From Chiayiivirga sp. (GTDB lineage Bacteria; Pseudomonadota; Gammaproteobacteria; Xanthomonadales; Xanthomonadaceae): a DNA stretch of 64,000 bases. Below, in pieces: positions 20,794 through 31,700 of the stretch. The notes beneath the pieces are model-generated. The model searched no databases and had not been told where the DNA came from. It saw only the letters and a list, made by a program, of their open reading frames with translations. Every line of letters begins with the position of its first letter. Within the stretch, counting starts at the first letter, position 1. Both the position numbers and the translations under genes were made by a program. Location of the stretch: assembly GCA_022647565.1 (NCBI GenBank), contig JALCLA010000001.1, positions 682,001 to 746,000 of the forward strand, written 5' to 3'.

Positions 20794-21756
20794 GTGTCGT
20801 CGACTCAATCCATACCGGCGCAATCGACCGGCGATGCGGGCTCGACCGGGAGGCCGCTGGTCTCGGTCATCATGGCGACCTACAACCGCAGCAATATCAT
20901 CGGTTACTCGATCAGGTCGTTGCTGGCATCGACGCAGCAGGACTGGGAGCTGATCGTCGTTGGCGATGCGTGCACCGACGACACCGAAGCGGTGGTGGCC
21001 GCGTTCTCCGATCCCCGCATCCGCTTCGTCAACCTGGAGCGCAATTGCGGCGAGCAGAGCGGGCCGAACAATGCCGGCGTCGCCCTGGCGCGCGGGCGTT
21101 ACCTTGCCTTTCTCAATCACGATGACCTCTGGTTGCCGGGACACCTGACGGCCCTGCTTGACGCGATCCAGGCCGATCGGGCCGACCTCGCATTCTCGAT
21201 CGGCATGCTGGTGGCAGACGATGGCCCGGTGGATAGTCTGGTCGGTGCGGTCACCAGCACGGGCCGCTATCACACCGCCTTGGGCGTGCCGGCATCGCTG
21301 TGGCTGATGCGGCGCGATCTGCCCGTGCGCGTCGGCCCTTGGCACTCGGCCTTTGGCCTGCGCGTCGCGTCCTCGCAAGATTGGCTGTATCGCGCCTATC
21401 GCGCCGCGGCAGGGATCGTCGCCGTGCCGAAAGTCACGGCCGTGCTGATTCCGTCCGGTGGTGTGCGCGACTCCTACCGAGCGCGACTGGCCGACGCGCA
21501 TGCGCGCTATTTCGACTCCTGTCGCGAACCGGATTTCGTATCCCGCACCCTGCTGCAACTGCAGCTGCGCTGGGAGGACAAGCGCTGGTATGCGGGCGGC
21601 GGGGGCCTGGTGCTGGAGGGAATCAAGGCGATCGGGCGACAATGCCTGCGCCGACTCGGCGTATTCCCCAGCACACCGCGCCACTTCCTGATCTTGCCGC
21701 GCAAAGGTGGCTTGATTCGGCGCCTGCGTCGCACCCGCGGTCTGGATCCCATCTGA
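20794..21756 (+). CDS. family 2 glycosyltransferase
   Basis: A 320-residue cytoplasmic GT-A enzyme. VSVIMATYNRSNIIGYSIRS (residues about 23-42) is the GT2 nucleotide-sugar entry, and FLNHDDLW near residue 110 holds the metal-binding DxD equivalent. The start is a GTG at 20794, 8 bases after the previous stop; the first ATG at 20872 lies inside the GT2 core and is unlikely. It begins the first polysaccharide gene group together with the cupin and flippase genes. Acceptor and sugar cannot be assigned. Confidence 0.85.
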   Translation: MSSTQSIPAQSTGDAGSTGRPLVSVIMATYNRSNIIGYSIRSLLASTQQDWELIVVGDACTDDTEAVVAAFSDPRIRFVNLERNCGEQSGPNNAGVALARGRYLAFLNHDDLWLPGHLTALLDAIQADRADLAFSIGMLVADDGPVDSLVGAVTSTGRYHTALGVPASLWLMRRDLPVRVGPWHSAFGLRVASSQDWLYRAYRAAAGIVAVPKVTAVLIPSGGVRDSYRARLADAHARYFDSCREPDFVSRTLLQLQLRWEDKRWYAGGGGLVLEGIKAIGRQCLRRLGVFPSTPRHFLILPRKGGLIRRLRRTRGLDPI

Positions 21757-21767
21757 AGAGTTCTCAC

Positions 21768-22316
21768 ATGAGCAGCGGCGACGACAGCCAAGGGTGGCGA
21801 CTACCGGGGGCAAGCAAGGACGCGCAACGCATCGCCCCGGATTGGACGCATTTGCCGCAGCCGCGCATCGCCGGCGTGCTGCTGCGGGAAGCGCGCCCCG
21901 TCATGACCGGTTACGGCCGCTTGACGGAGCTGTTTCGGCGCGACTGGTTGGATGAAGCGGGGGTGGTGGACCAGATTTTTGCCTCCGTGTTGTCGGCGGG
22001 AGCGATCAGTGCATGGCACGCGCATGAATTCGCCACCGATCGCATCAGCGTGGTGCAAGGCGAGCTGCGCCTCGCGCTGTACGACGCGCGGCCGGCGTCG
22101 CCGACGCGCGGCATGATCAACGTCTTCCACGTGTCGGAATGGCGACCGGGCTTGATCGTGATTCCGCCCCAGGTCTGGCACGGAGTCCAGAATGCCGGCA
22201 CGAGCCCGGCGATCCTGGTCAATGCGGTGGATCGTGCCTACGACTATGCCGCACCGGATCATTGGCGCGTGCCACCGGACAGCGAGACTGTGCCGTACCG
22301 ATTCCCGCAACGATGA
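21768..22316 (+). CDS. RmlC-like cupin, dTDP-4-dehydrorhamnose 3,5-epimerase family
   Basis: A 182-residue single-domain cupin. SAWHAHEFATDRISVVQGELRLALYDAR and PGLIVIPPQVWHGVQNAG correspond to the RmlC barrel strands with the catalytic-type histidine in AWHAH, and the tail NAVDRAYDYAAPDHWRVPPD matches sugar-epimerase relatives. It may epimerise or isomerise a dTDP- or UDP-4-keto-sugar. The rest of a rhamnose pathway (rmlA, rmlB, rmlD) is not nearby, so the substrate is unknown. Its TGA overlaps the following flippase ATG by 4 bases. Confidence 0.82.
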   Translation: MSSGDDSQGWRLPGASKDAQRIAPDWTHLPQPRIAGVLLREARPVMTGYGRLTELFRRDWLDEAGVVDQIFASVLSAGAISAWHAHEFATDRISVVQGELRLALYDARPASPTRGMINVFHVSEWRPGLIVIPPQVWHGVQNAGTSPAILVNAVDRAYDYAAPDHWRVPPDSETVPYRFPQR

Positions 22317-23581
22317 GCGCGCGGCGCCTGCTGCGGCAGGCGGGCTGGCACGCGCTGGAGCAGGGGGCCGCGATCGCGACGCAGTTGGCGCTCACGGCCT
22401 GGATGATTCGATGTCTGTCGCTCGACAGTTTCGGGCTGTGGATCCTGGCGCTGGCGGTGCTCAATCTGGGCTCACTGGTCAGCTTCGGCCTGGGGGCGGC
22501 CTTGATGCGGCACCTGGCGCAGGATGAGGCGAAAGACGCCGTGCTTGCGTGGGTGGCCACCGCCGCCCGGCTGTTCGTCGGTCGTGTCTTGATCGCGACC
22601 GGGCTGGTCGCCGCCTGCCTCACTGCGCAGACCGCATTTTTCCCGATGGATGGCAGCGCGACCCTGGACGCACTGCGCGATTTGACGGTGCAAACACTCC
22701 CGGCCCTGCCGTGCGCGATCTTGCTGCAGGAGTCTGGTGGACTGCTCGCCTCCGCGTTGCGGGCGCGACAACGCTACGCCACGCTCGGCCAGATCGAGTT
22801 GCTGCATCAAATGCTGTGGGCGTCGGTTCTCGGTCTGTCGGCGTGGATCACGCGAGACGTGGCTGCGGTCCTGACGGTAATGCCCTGGCTCGTGTTGTTG
22901 CGACTGCTGCTGCTGGCACGCGTGCTGTGGTTCGAAGCGGGTGCGCGCTGGACCCCGCTGCGACCGGATGAAACCCGTGCGCACCGCCTGTCGGTGTTCT
23001 CGCGCTGGCAAGGACTGCGCACCCTCGGCGTGTTGATGCTGTCTTCGCTCGATCGTCTGCTGGTAGGTGCATTGCTCGGTACGTCGGCACTGGCGGTGTA
23101 CGCGGTGTGCAACCAGTTGGCCGCGGTCATCGCCCGAGGCGCGGCCATCGCACTGCAACCCTTGTTTGTCTGGAGTAGTCGGCAAAAGGATCTGGGCGTT
23201 GCCTTGCGCAGACACCTGGCCTCATTGCGCTGGATGCAAGCAGGCATCATCGTCGCAGCCGCGCTCTACCTCCCCGTTGCGTGGAAGTTGCTGCCCCTGT
23301 GGCTGGGAACCCGCAGCGAAGGCCAATACCTTGCCCTGTCCGTGGCCGTCCTGGCGTCGGCGCTCACCGCCTTGCACGTTGCACCGGCACAACTCCTCGT
23401 GGGTTCAGGCGAAAACCGGGCGGTTGCTTTCTACAGTCTTTTCGGTGGCGCCGTGTCCTTGCTCGCCATGGTGTTCCTGTCCGAAGCGGGTTTGATCGGC
23501 GTGATGGCCGCGCGCTGCCTGCAGGCTGTGGTGTTGTTGCGATGCTGGACGCTCTTGCGTCAGCGGATCACGGCGCGCTGA
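22313..23581 (+). CDS. Wzx-like polysaccharide flippase (MATE/MOP superfamily)
   Basis: A 422-residue membrane protein with about 12 predicted helices, starting MSARRLLRQAGWHALEQGAA. It has the layout of O-antigen/exopolysaccharide translocases that flip undecaprenyl-PP-linked repeat units across the inner membrane. It is translationally coupled to the cupin gene. This is the first of three Wzx-like genes in the window. A strong hairpin follows its stop. Confidence 0.82.
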   Translation: MSARRLLRQAGWHALEQGAAIATQLALTAWMIRCLSLDSFGLWILALAVLNLGSLVSFGLGAALMRHLAQDEAKDAVLAWVATAARLFVGRVLIATGLVAACLTAQTAFFPMDGSATLDALRDLTVQTLPALPCAILLQESGGLLASALRARQRYATLGQIELLHQMLWASVLGLSAWITRDVAAVLTVMPWLVLLRLLLLARVLWFEAGARWTPLRPDETRAHRLSVFSRWQGLRTLGVLMLSSLDRLLVGALLGTSALAVYAVCNQLAAVIARGAAIALQPLFVWSSRQKDLGVALRRHLASLRWMQAGIIVAAALYLPVAWKLLPLWLGTRSEGQYLALSVAVLASALTALHVAPAQLLVGSGENRAVAFYSLFGGAVSLLAMVFLSEAGLIGVMAARCLQAVVLLRCWTLLRQRITAR

Positions 23582-23603
23582 GTTCCGTGCATCGCACGGA
23601 ACT
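23581..23603. terminator. hairpin terminator between convergent flippase and GT4 genes
   Basis: A 10-bp perfect stem (AGTTCCGTGC with GCACGGAACT) around loop ATC begins at the last base of the flippase stop codon and is followed by GGTTTCG. It lies between convergent genes. The remaining 150 bases up to the GT4 stop show nothing else recognisable. Confidence 0.6.
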
Positions 23604-23754
23604 GGTTTCGATTGCGCGCCAGGTTCTCGCCGATTCCCATGCGCTGCCAAGCGCAACGTGCGACGTGATGTGCAGCGATGACTGCGGGGTCCTGGTGCAG
23701 TGAAGTCGCCTGGGTGGGCGTGTCGCGCGCCCGCACGCCGATCGCGTTGCTGCT

Positions 23755-24906
23755 TCATCTAATGACAGATCCCGCGCCTGCCCGCTTCTCGCGTCGCGTG
23801 GCGACCGCGGCCTCGAATACCGCCAGCGTCTGGCGCGCAGCGCGATCCCACGAGAAGCGAGATGCCTGCGCTTTTGCGTGCGCGCCGAGGCGAGCCCGCA
23901 GCGCGTGATCGCCTAGGATCCGCACCAGCCCGTCAGCGATGGAGTCGACACGGGTCGGATCTACCAGCACACCCGCATCGCCGGCCACCTCGGGCATCGA
24001 TGAGGTGTTGGACGTGAGCACCGGGGTACCCAGGGCGAGAGCTTCCAGCAGCGGCAGGCCGAAGCCCTCGTACAACGAAGGCATTGCCAGGCAGGCCGCA
24101 TGTCGATACAGCGTGGACAGTTGTTGGTCGTCGACCCGACCGAGCCATCGCACGCGATCAGCAAGGCCAAGTCGGGAGGCTTCGAGCCGGAGGTCGTCGC
24201 GACCCCAGCCAGGCGGTCCTGCGATGGCGAGCGAAGCGGTGCCAGGAAGTTGCGGCAATGCGAGAGCAAAGGCCTGCAACAGGCGATGCAGATTCTTGCG
24301 CGGCTCCAACGTGCCGACAAACAGCACGTAACCCGGTGCAAGACCCGATTGCGACAGCGCGTCGATCGGGCCTGGCGCGGGCGCTTGCGCTGCGGCTTCG
24401 TGAATCACCACGACGCGATCCCGATGCGCCGGAAATGCCGAGCACAGTTCGTCTCGAGTCGCAGCGGAGACCGCGATGATGCGATCCGCCGTGGCGATGG
24501 CGCGCGGCATGAGCGTCGCGTCGAGCCAGCGCGACAGCCTGCGCATCGTGCGTGGCACCCTCAGCCAGCACAGGTCATGGATGGTCACGACCCGCGCGGT
24601 TGATGCGGGGACCCACACCGGCGCACGATGGGCCGGTCCCCAGTACACGTCAGCTTGATCGCGCGCCAGCCACAGTGGTTGCGTCGTCGCCAGTGACAAG
24701 ACTCGGCCCAGATGGCGCGGCAGGTGGTCGGCGCGAGACGTCACATTCGCGGCGGTGGCGTGGTGCAAGTCGCCGCTGCGTCCGTAGCACTTCCATTGCC
24801 AATCGCGTGTCGCAGGGTCGAAGATCAGGCGCGGCAGCAGTTCCGCCAGATAGCGACCGATGCCATCGCGCGCGCCGGATGCGGAAACGTCAACGGCTAC
24901 GCGCAT
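23755..24906 (-). CDS. family 4 glycosyltransferase
   Basis: A 383-residue GT-B enzyme. The N-terminal acceptor half starts MRVAVDVSASGARDGIGRYL. The C-terminal nucleotide-sugar half has YVLFVGTLEPRKNLHRLLQA and the EX7E motif in PSLYEGFGLPLLEAL. The start is taken at 24906; an ATG 12 bases upstream is equally possible. It overlaps the end of the upstream flippase gene, so both are co-translated. The pair runs against the surrounding plus-strand genes. Confidence 0.88.
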   Translation of the reverse strand: MRVAVDVSASGARDGIGRYLAELLPRLIFDPATRDWQWKCYGRSGDLHHATAANVTSRADHLPRHLGRVLSLATTQPLWLARDQADVYWGPAHRAPVWVPASTARVVTIHDLCWLRVPRTMRRLSRWLDATLMPRAIATADRIIAVSAATRDELCSAFPAHRDRVVVIHEAAAQAPAPGPIDALSQSGLAPGYVLFVGTLEPRKNLHRLLQAFALALPQLPGTASLAIAGPPGWGRDDLRLEASRLGLADRVRWLGRVDDQQLSTLYRHAACLAMPSLYEGFGLPLLEALALGTPVLTSNTSSMPEVAGDAGVLVDPTRVDSIADGLVRILGDHALRARLGAHAKAQASRFSWDRAARQTLAVFEAAVATRREKRAGAGSVIR

Positions 24907-26096
24907 CGGGGCGCACATCGCAGGGCGCGGGTCATCGCGAGCAGCGCGGTCGCCTGCGCCGCACAGCACGCCAGCGCTGCGCCGCGCGCGCCGTACCGCC
25001 AGGCGAGTGCGACCAGAAGCACGGCGCCGAGCGCGACGGATCCGGCCAGCGCCAGCGCGAGCCCGCGTTCGGATCCGCGCGCGACCAAGGCTTGAACCAG
25101 CATCAGGTTCGGCAGTGCGAGCGGAAGTGCGGCCGCGACCCAGGGGAGCAGGTGGCCAGCGCTTTCGAACTGGACGCCGAAGAGCAGGGACATGAGCGGC
25201 GATCCCAGTGGAATGGTGACGAGGGCCACGATCGCGCCGGCCGCCGACACGGCCAATGACAGTCGACGCAATTCGCGTGCGAAGGCGTCGCGCTCCGAGT
25301 GCAGTTCGCGCAGGCGACGAAACCCGACATTGCAAAGCGGCGCGGCCATCAGCAACACCAATTCACCGACGCGCGCACAGGCGGCGTAGTGGGACAAGGC
25401 CGTTCCATCCATGCCGGTGGCCGAGACCAGCGCAACGTCACCTTTGAACAGCATGGCGCAAGTCACTTCGACTGCCGCCAGCGGCAGCGCGATGCGATAG
25501 GTGGACGCCAGGCCGTCCCAGCGTGGCCAGGTGAGCCAGGGAATCGCACCGATCGCCGCGACCAACAGCAAGCCCATGCACCACGCCACGAAAACGAGCG
25601 CGACATCGGGGCCGAGCACGGCAATGGTGGCGACCACCGCAACCGCCGACCCGATCCGACCGCACACCTGCCATGCAGACTCGAGTGCAAAGCGGCCTTC
25701 GCCTCGCATGCGGGCCGACACGAAGTTGCCCAAGGCGACCAGACCCATGCAGGCAAGCGCGCAGGGCAAGGCCGGTGAGTCGATCACGCCCAGGCGCCAG
25801 CCCAACCAGGCCGCAACAACCAGTGTCACGGTGACGGCCAGCGCGTGTCCGAGCGCAAAGTGCATGCGGATCCCGGATTTCGCGCCGTTGCGAGCGTCAT
25901 CTACACTGCTTCGATACAGTTGCTGCGACCAACCGCACTCGATCACGGGCAAGGCGACGACCGCGAAACTCAGCGTTGCCAGAAATGCGCCGAATGATGC
26001 GACGCCCAGCGCACGGGCCAGATAGAGCATCAATGCGAACGAAACCGCTGCGCAAAGCATCGCGCCGGTCATCTGCGCCGCGACGGCTCGAATCAT
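24897..26096 (-). CDS. second Wzx-like polysaccharide flippase
   Basis: A 399-residue polytopic protein beginning MIRAVAAQMTGAMLCAAVSF, with about 12 hydrophobic helices typical of polysaccharide biosynthesis translocases. It overlaps the downstream GT4 by about 10 bases and is divergent from the Wzz-like gene, with only 54 bases between start codons that must hold both promoters or one bidirectional element. Having a second flippase beside the first suggests either two separate glycans or module exchange. Confidence 0.82.
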   Translation of the reverse strand: MIRAVAAQMTGAMLCAAVSFALMLYLARALGVASFGAFLATLSFAVVALPVIECGWSQQLYRSSVDDARNGAKSGIRMHFALGHALAVTVTLVVAAWLGWRLGVIDSPALPCALACMGLVALGNFVSARMRGEGRFALESAWQVCGRIGSAVAVVATIAVLGPDVALVFVAWCMGLLLVAAIGAIPWLTWPRWDGLASTYRIALPLAAVEVTCAMLFKGDVALVSATGMDGTALSHYAACARVGELVLLMAAPLCNVGFRRLRELHSERDAFARELRRLSLAVSAAGAIVALVTIPLGSPLMSLLFGVQFESAGHLLPWVAAALPLALPNLMLVQALVARGSERGLALALAGSVALGAVLLVALAWRYGARGAALACCAAQATALLAMTRALRCAPRCA

Positions 26097-26150
26097 GGCC
26101 CGATTGCTGTCCCGACTGCGCCGCCATCCACGGCGGCGATCAGGGGAACT

Positions 26151-27365
26151 ATGCAACAATTGCGCCCGGAACCGCTCTTCTGGAAACCCATGACCGCCCC
26201 CGGCGTACTGCACAACGAGGCTGCCGGCGACGTCGATTTGCGACGTCTGGCAGGGAGCGTATGGAAGCGTCGCATGCTCGTGTGTGGCTGCATCGTCGTG
26301 GGCGTCGTCGCCGGGGCGTGGCTCAGTGTAATGGGCGCGCACTGGGTGTCCCAAGGCTTGCTGCTCACGCCGCAGGTGACCATCGAGGACTACAAGCGTT
26401 ATTCCGGCGTGCTTTCGAACGAGTTCGCCTTGGCCGAGTTCCTGGAGCACAGCGGAAAGAATGACTCACCGTCCGCTGCGCTGTTGCGCGAGATCGTCAA
26501 GGATCCGGCCGAGTTTGCCGCGTCCGTCAGCCCGGAGTTTTCCTTCACCGACCGCGATGCGCGGATTTTCGGGGTGAGCAGCAAGCAAGGTGCGACCCTG
26601 ACCGGCATTCGATTGCAATTGGTGCAGAAGGCGCGAGCGCAGGAGCCGCCGGTCCTGCTGCTTGGGGAGTACGTCCGCGATGTCGCGATCAAGGAAGATC
26701 TCGAGTCGGCCATCTTGCGCGCCTGCCTTGAAAACGAGCGGCGTGAGTTGGAGTTGCGCAACGACGAACTGGAAGGCCAGTTCCAGGTCGACCAGATCGA
26801 ACGCAAGATCGAGCGCTTGGGATCCATCATTCGCGATGTTCCCGGGGCGACGGCATTGGAGGGTCGACAGGTGATTTCGCTGGAGAAAGACGCCGAGCGA
26901 TTCCTCTCTCCGACGGCGCAGTTGGTGGGGGCCAAGGTCGAGTTGGCCGAACTGGAGGAAGCCAGTCGCGTGCGAGAGCGTCGACGCGTCGCGGCGCGCA
27001 TCCATCGCAATTACTACTGTGCCGCGAGGGATGCGATTTCCGGGCAGATGAGTGGCCGCGCGTTTCTCGAGTCGCTGAAGGGCATCCGCGAGCAGGCGCT
27101 CAAAGGCCAGGACCTGAGTCTTGGTGCGGTCGAGTTGGTCGCCAATTCGATTGATCTGCAACGGGAAGGCTGGGTCAGCAAGTACCTGTCCCAGATGCGC
27201 TTCGTCGCGGCACCGGAAGGCACGCAACGACCGGTACGCCGTATGGGCTTGCTCACGGGCGTAATCCTGGGTGCCGCCGTCGGCGCGCTGCTGGGTGTTC
27301 TGCTGGCCGGGCTGGCGGGATGGTGGCGCCAGAATCGCGCCGTGATTGTTGCGGTGGAAGACTGA
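26151..27365 (+). CDS. Wzz-like polysaccharide co-polymerase (chain-length regulator)
   Basis: A 404-residue inner-membrane protein with one helix near each end (about residues 42-60, VCGCIVVGVVAGAWLSV, and 363-388, LLTGVILGAAVGALLGVLL) and a long charged periplasmic coiled coil between them (about 175-290). That is the topology of PCP/Wzz proteins that set O-antigen or exopolysaccharide chain length. Overall similarity to well-known Wzz proteins is weak by eye, so the call rests on topology and context. ATG 26151 follows AGGGGAAC. The polymerase gene starts 9 bases after it. Confidence 0.72.
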   Translation: MQQLRPEPLFWKPMTAPGVLHNEAAGDVDLRRLAGSVWKRRMLVCGCIVVGVVAGAWLSVMGAHWVSQGLLLTPQVTIEDYKRYSGVLSNEFALAEFLEHSGKNDSPSAALLREIVKDPAEFAASVSPEFSFTDRDARIFGVSSKQGATLTGIRLQLVQKARAQEPPVLLLGEYVRDVAIKEDLESAILRACLENERRELELRNDELEGQFQVDQIERKIERLGSIIRDVPGATALEGRQVISLEKDAERFLSPTAQLVGAKVELAELEEASRVRERRRVAARIHRNYYCAARDAISGQMSGRAFLESLKGIREQALKGQDLSLGAVELVANSIDLQREGWVSKYLSQMRFVAAPEGTQRPVRRMGLLTGVILGAAVGALLGVLLAGLAGWWRQNRAVIVAVED

Positions 27366-27374
27366 TCGTCCGGA

Positions 27375-28781
27375 ATGCTTCACCTAACCGAATTTGGTCT
27401 GATCTACCTGCCCGTTGCGTTGCTGATCCTGATCGGATTCCGAAACGCCCTGCCCGGGCTGCTGGTGGTGAGCACGGTGCTGCACGCCCCGGCGGTCGTG
27501 GTGGTCGGAACCGAGCACGCGCCGTTTGGAATCAGTCCTTTTCTCGCAACCTGCGGCCTGCTTGCCTTGGATCAGGTGCAGCGCGTGGCAGCGCAACGCT
27601 GCTTGCTTCCTGCGCCGGCCGAGGCGCGCCTGCCCATCACGCTGTGGCTGGCATTTCTCGCCTGGACGATCTTGAGCGCGTTGGCGTTGCCGCACCTGTT
27701 CGAGGGATTGCCGGTACGCTTGCTGTCCGCGAAGGAGCCCGTGCTAGAGGCTGCCCGGCCGCTGCTCTGGGGCACTGCGCACCTTGCGCAGGCGGGCAGC
27801 GCGTTCGCCTTGGCCATCGTGCTTGCCTGCTTCGTCGCAACGCCTCCCGCGAGGCTGTGGCGCAGCCTCGCGGGAGGCTTCGCCTGCGCGATCATCCTTG
27901 CCGCCGCGATTGGTGCCTACCAGCGGCTGGCAATGCTGGGGTGGGTGGCATGGTACCCGGAGTTTTGGGGATCCAATCCGTCCTACAACCAGAATTTCCT
28001 GGTGCCGACGTATGGCCCGAACATGGGCAGGGTGGGCCTGCCGTTTTCCGAGCCACTGTATGCCGGCGTCTGGTTTGCGGTGGCCGCCGCGGCAACGTAC
28101 TGTGGTTTCGTCTACGGGCGAGCACGATCCGAACGCGCGCTGACCGGTCTGCTCTTTGCGCTGGCCCTGTTCGGGTTGGCCAATTCCCTCGGAACCACGG
28201 GCATCCTCGCCTTTGCGGCGTTTCTCACCGTGATGCTGGCCGCTCATCTCGGGTGGGGGCGCCATCACACCAGCCTCACGACCGATCTTGTCATTGTGCT
28301 GCCGGTCGGGATCGCCTTGCTCGCCGGCGTGGCGATGGTGGGCTTGATCATTGCCGACGCAGCGCCCGCATTGGCGGATTGGAGCGAGAGTGGTTATCGC
28401 TGGGTCAACGAGAAATACCATGAGGCGTTTCACGGGTATCGACACGATTCCGACCGGGATGCGGTGCGCGTATGGTTGAGCACATGGGGCATCGGGGCCG
28501 GGGCTGGCAGCCTGCGTGCGTCCAGCTATTTCACCTCCTTGCTCGGTAACGTCGGACTGCCTGGCCTCGTGCTCTGGTTTGCAGCCCTGGGCAGCACCGT
28601 GCACCTGGTCTGGCGCCATCGTGCCGTCGTGGCGCGAGACGCCTGCATGTGGTTTGGTGCGCTGCTGGCACTGGTGGCCGGAATCGGGGGCGGGATTTCC
28701 GATCAAGCGTGGTCCCTGGCGTGGATCGTGCTGTTCGCGGGCATTGTCCTGGCACGACGAGGCGCGGACACGAAGGAGTGA
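27375..28781 (+). CDS. Wzy/O-antigen ligase-like membrane polymerase
   Basis: A 468-residue protein with at least 11 hydrophobic segments. A large periplasmic loop (about residues 325-380) ends in WGIGAGAGSLRASSYFTSLL, resembling the G-x-G-x-GS-R region of O-antigen polymerases and ligases. It follows the Wzz-like gene and precedes the exported repeat protein with a 3-base gap. It probably polymerises the repeat units made by the neighbouring genes. Confidence 0.8.
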   Translation: MLHLTEFGLIYLPVALLILIGFRNALPGLLVVSTVLHAPAVVVVGTEHAPFGISPFLATCGLLALDQVQRVAAQRCLLPAPAEARLPITLWLAFLAWTILSALALPHLFEGLPVRLLSAKEPVLEAARPLLWGTAHLAQAGSAFALAIVLACFVATPPARLWRSLAGGFACAIILAAAIGAYQRLAMLGWVAWYPEFWGSNPSYNQNFLVPTYGPNMGRVGLPFSEPLYAGVWFAVAAAATYCGFVYGRARSERALTGLLFALALFGLANSLGTTGILAFAAFLTVMLAAHLGWGRHHTSLTTDLVIVLPVGIALLAGVAMVGLIIADAAPALADWSESGYRWVNEKYHEAFHGYRHDSDRDAVRVWLSTWGIGAGAGSLRASSYFTSLLGNVGLPGLVLWFAALGSTVHLVWRHRAVVARDACMWFGALLALVAGIGGGISDQAWSLAWIVLFAGIVLARRGADTKE

Positions 28782-28784
28782 TGT

Positions 28785-31700
28785 GTGACAAGGGAATGGA
28801 TCGTCCGACTCGGCCGCCTGCTGGTGTTTTCGCTGGCGTTGCTGCTGGTGCCACCGGCGTTCGCGCAAGGCGCAGGCGACGCGGACCTGGCCGAGCTGAC
28901 CGCACCTCGCGCCTACACGAGCAGCGGACAAGTCAGGTTCGAGTGGACTGCGATTCCCGGGGCGCAGGCGTACTACCTCTGGGTTGGAACCCAGCCCGAC
29001 GGGCGTGATCTCGTCGACACCGGCGAGATCCAGCGCACCTCCCATACCTGGGCCGGGGCGCAGGCCGGGCAACATCTTTTCGTGGCCCTGCACACCTTGA
29101 ACGGCGGTGTCTGGCGCGCGCGGCACTACGAGATCGAAGTGCACGAACTGGCGCAGATATCGACGCCAGCGCGAGATGGATCGATGCTGATGCCGGCAAC
29201 GGCCCTCGCTTGGGACGATGTCCCCACGGCGCAAGCCTATTACCTGTACGTGGGAACCACTCCGGGCGCGAAGGATCTGCTGAACTCGGGTGAAACGCAG
29301 GCCACCTCCGCGCGCATCACCGCATTGCCACGTGGCGTGCCCTTGCATGCGCGCCTGTTCACTCTGTCGGCGGGCGTGTGGCGCTATACCGAGCGCCACT
29401 TCGTCATTGCCCCCGCCGCCTTGCTTACCGCCCCGGCGGCGGATCACGCGCTGCTGGAGCCCTTGTCGAGGATCCAGTGGGACACGGTGAGCGACGCGGA
29501 CGCCTACTTCCTGACGGTGGGCACATCGCCCGGTGCGCGTGACCTGATCAATTCGGGCGAGATCCAGGCCACCAGCTACTCGACCCAGGCGTTGCCGCGT
29601 GGCATCGATTTGCATGCGCGCCTGTACACCTTGAGCGCCGGTGTCTGGCGTTACGTCGATCGCGTGTTCCAGGTGGCGCCGAAGGCAACGTTCCTGGGCC
29701 TGACGGACGGGCAGGAGTGGGACATCCACACGCCCCTGAGCTGGACACCCATCGCCGGCGCGCAGGCCTACTACCTGTGGTTGGGAACCTCACCGCGCAG
29801 CTCCGACTTGCTCAACAGTGGTGAAACCCAGGCCACCAGCCGTGCCATCGCTCAATTGCCGGTCGGCGCGATCGTCCATGCCACGTTGCACACCAAAGTT
29901 GGCGGGGTCTGGCGTTCCGTGCAGCTGTCGTTCGTGACCCGGCCGGTTGCCTATCTGTCGCCGAGCCTGGTTCAAGCGGGGTTCGTTTCGAACGGCGATT
30001 CGCTGCAGTGGAACGCAGTGCCGGGCGCGACGCGCTACACGGTGTGGCTCGGATCCGCGCCCGGCCTGCGTGACGTGTATCGTTCCAGAGAGATCTCCGG
30101 AACGCAGCAACTGCTGCGCGCCCCTGGCATCGCTGCGCTGGACGAGGATCGCGTGCTGTACGTGCGACTGCATACGCTCGCAGGCGGTGTGTGGCGCAGT
30201 GTCGACTACGTGCTGCAGTGGCGAGCGCGCGATCTTCCGGTCCTGCCCGTCTCGTGGTCGGAAGTCGATGTTTCGCGCGTGTCCTTTTCGTGGGGCGGTG
30301 CCAGCAGTGCCGACGCATGGCACTTCGTGCTCGGCACAACCCCCGGGTCGGACGACGTGCTGGACTCGGGGATCCTCGCCGAGCCACGCTTCGAGGCCAT
30401 GACCCTGCCCGCCGGCGCGACGCTGTACGCGCGCTTGTGGACGCGGGTCGGTGAAGACTGGCGCGGTTACGACTTCCCCCTGCACACGCGCGCCGTCGCA
30501 CCACTGCTGCATCCACTGCATGGCGAAACGGGCGTGGCGGAGAATCTGCTGGTGTCGTGGGGCGTCGTGCCCGGCGCGCAGGCGTATCGACTGAAGATCG
30601 GAACGACGCATGGCGGCGCCGACGTGTTCGACGGGAGCGCGCAGGCCGCGACCGAGGCAGAAGTCATCGGCTTGCCGCCCGACACTGATCTATTCGTGCG
30701 CGTGTGGGCGCTCGTCGCGGACGAGTGGCGTGCGTCCGACTCCATTGTTTCCACGCGTCAAGCGGCCGTGCCCGCGTCGATGGCGTGGGACACCGATCCG
30801 CTGTTGTTCGATGCTGCATCAGGGCTGCGCTGGAATACGTCGGCATTGGCGCAGCACTATCGCTTGACGCTGGGTACGGCCCCCGGCTCGTCCGACCTGC
30901 TCGACACGGGCCTGATCCTTACAGCGCGTCGACTGCTTGCCGACCTGCCGGTGGGTACCGTGCTGCATGGACGCCTGGAGACTGGCTTCATCGATGGCAG
31001 CAGCGGCGCGGAGGACTTCGTGCTGACCGTCGCCGATGCAAACGTGGACACCGCCGATCGCATGGCCTTGGTACGCGAGTTGACGGCGTTCGTGCGCAGC
31101 CAGGCCGGCGCCGCAGACAGCCTGCCGATACGCGAGTCCTTGCTCTATCCACTGGTGCGCGATCGTTCCAAGGATCTCGCCAACTGCGTCGACTACGCGC
31201 AAGCGCTGCTGCAAGCCATCGCGCAGTCCGCGATCGGACTCGATGCCCGCGAGCTCAACGTCTGCCTCAATCCGAATGACTACGACTGCCATACCCTGGT
31301 GGAAGTTCGGCAGCCTGGGCTAGATGAGTGGGCCCTGTTCGACCCGACCTTCGGCATCACCGTCTTGCGTGCGGACACCCAGGAGCAAGCCACCGCGGAA
31401 GACATGTTCGTGGCACTCCACGCCGGCGCCTTTGGTGACGTCGACTATGTGCCCCTTGACTCACGGGCCAATGACATCCTGCAGAACTACTATCTCGACT
31501 ATCCGCTCCTTTACGCGAACGTCTATCTTCCGAGTCGTGAAGCGGGATTCTCCCTGCAGGCCCCCGACATACTCGGATTCTATGAGTCGCTGGGCACAGC
31601 GCCCGTCGCCGCCGCCGGGCTGTACGCGGTTCGTTGCGCGCAAGGCGGTAGTTTCGTGGCTGACATCCACGGCGGAGGCTGGCCGGACGCAGGCAATGGG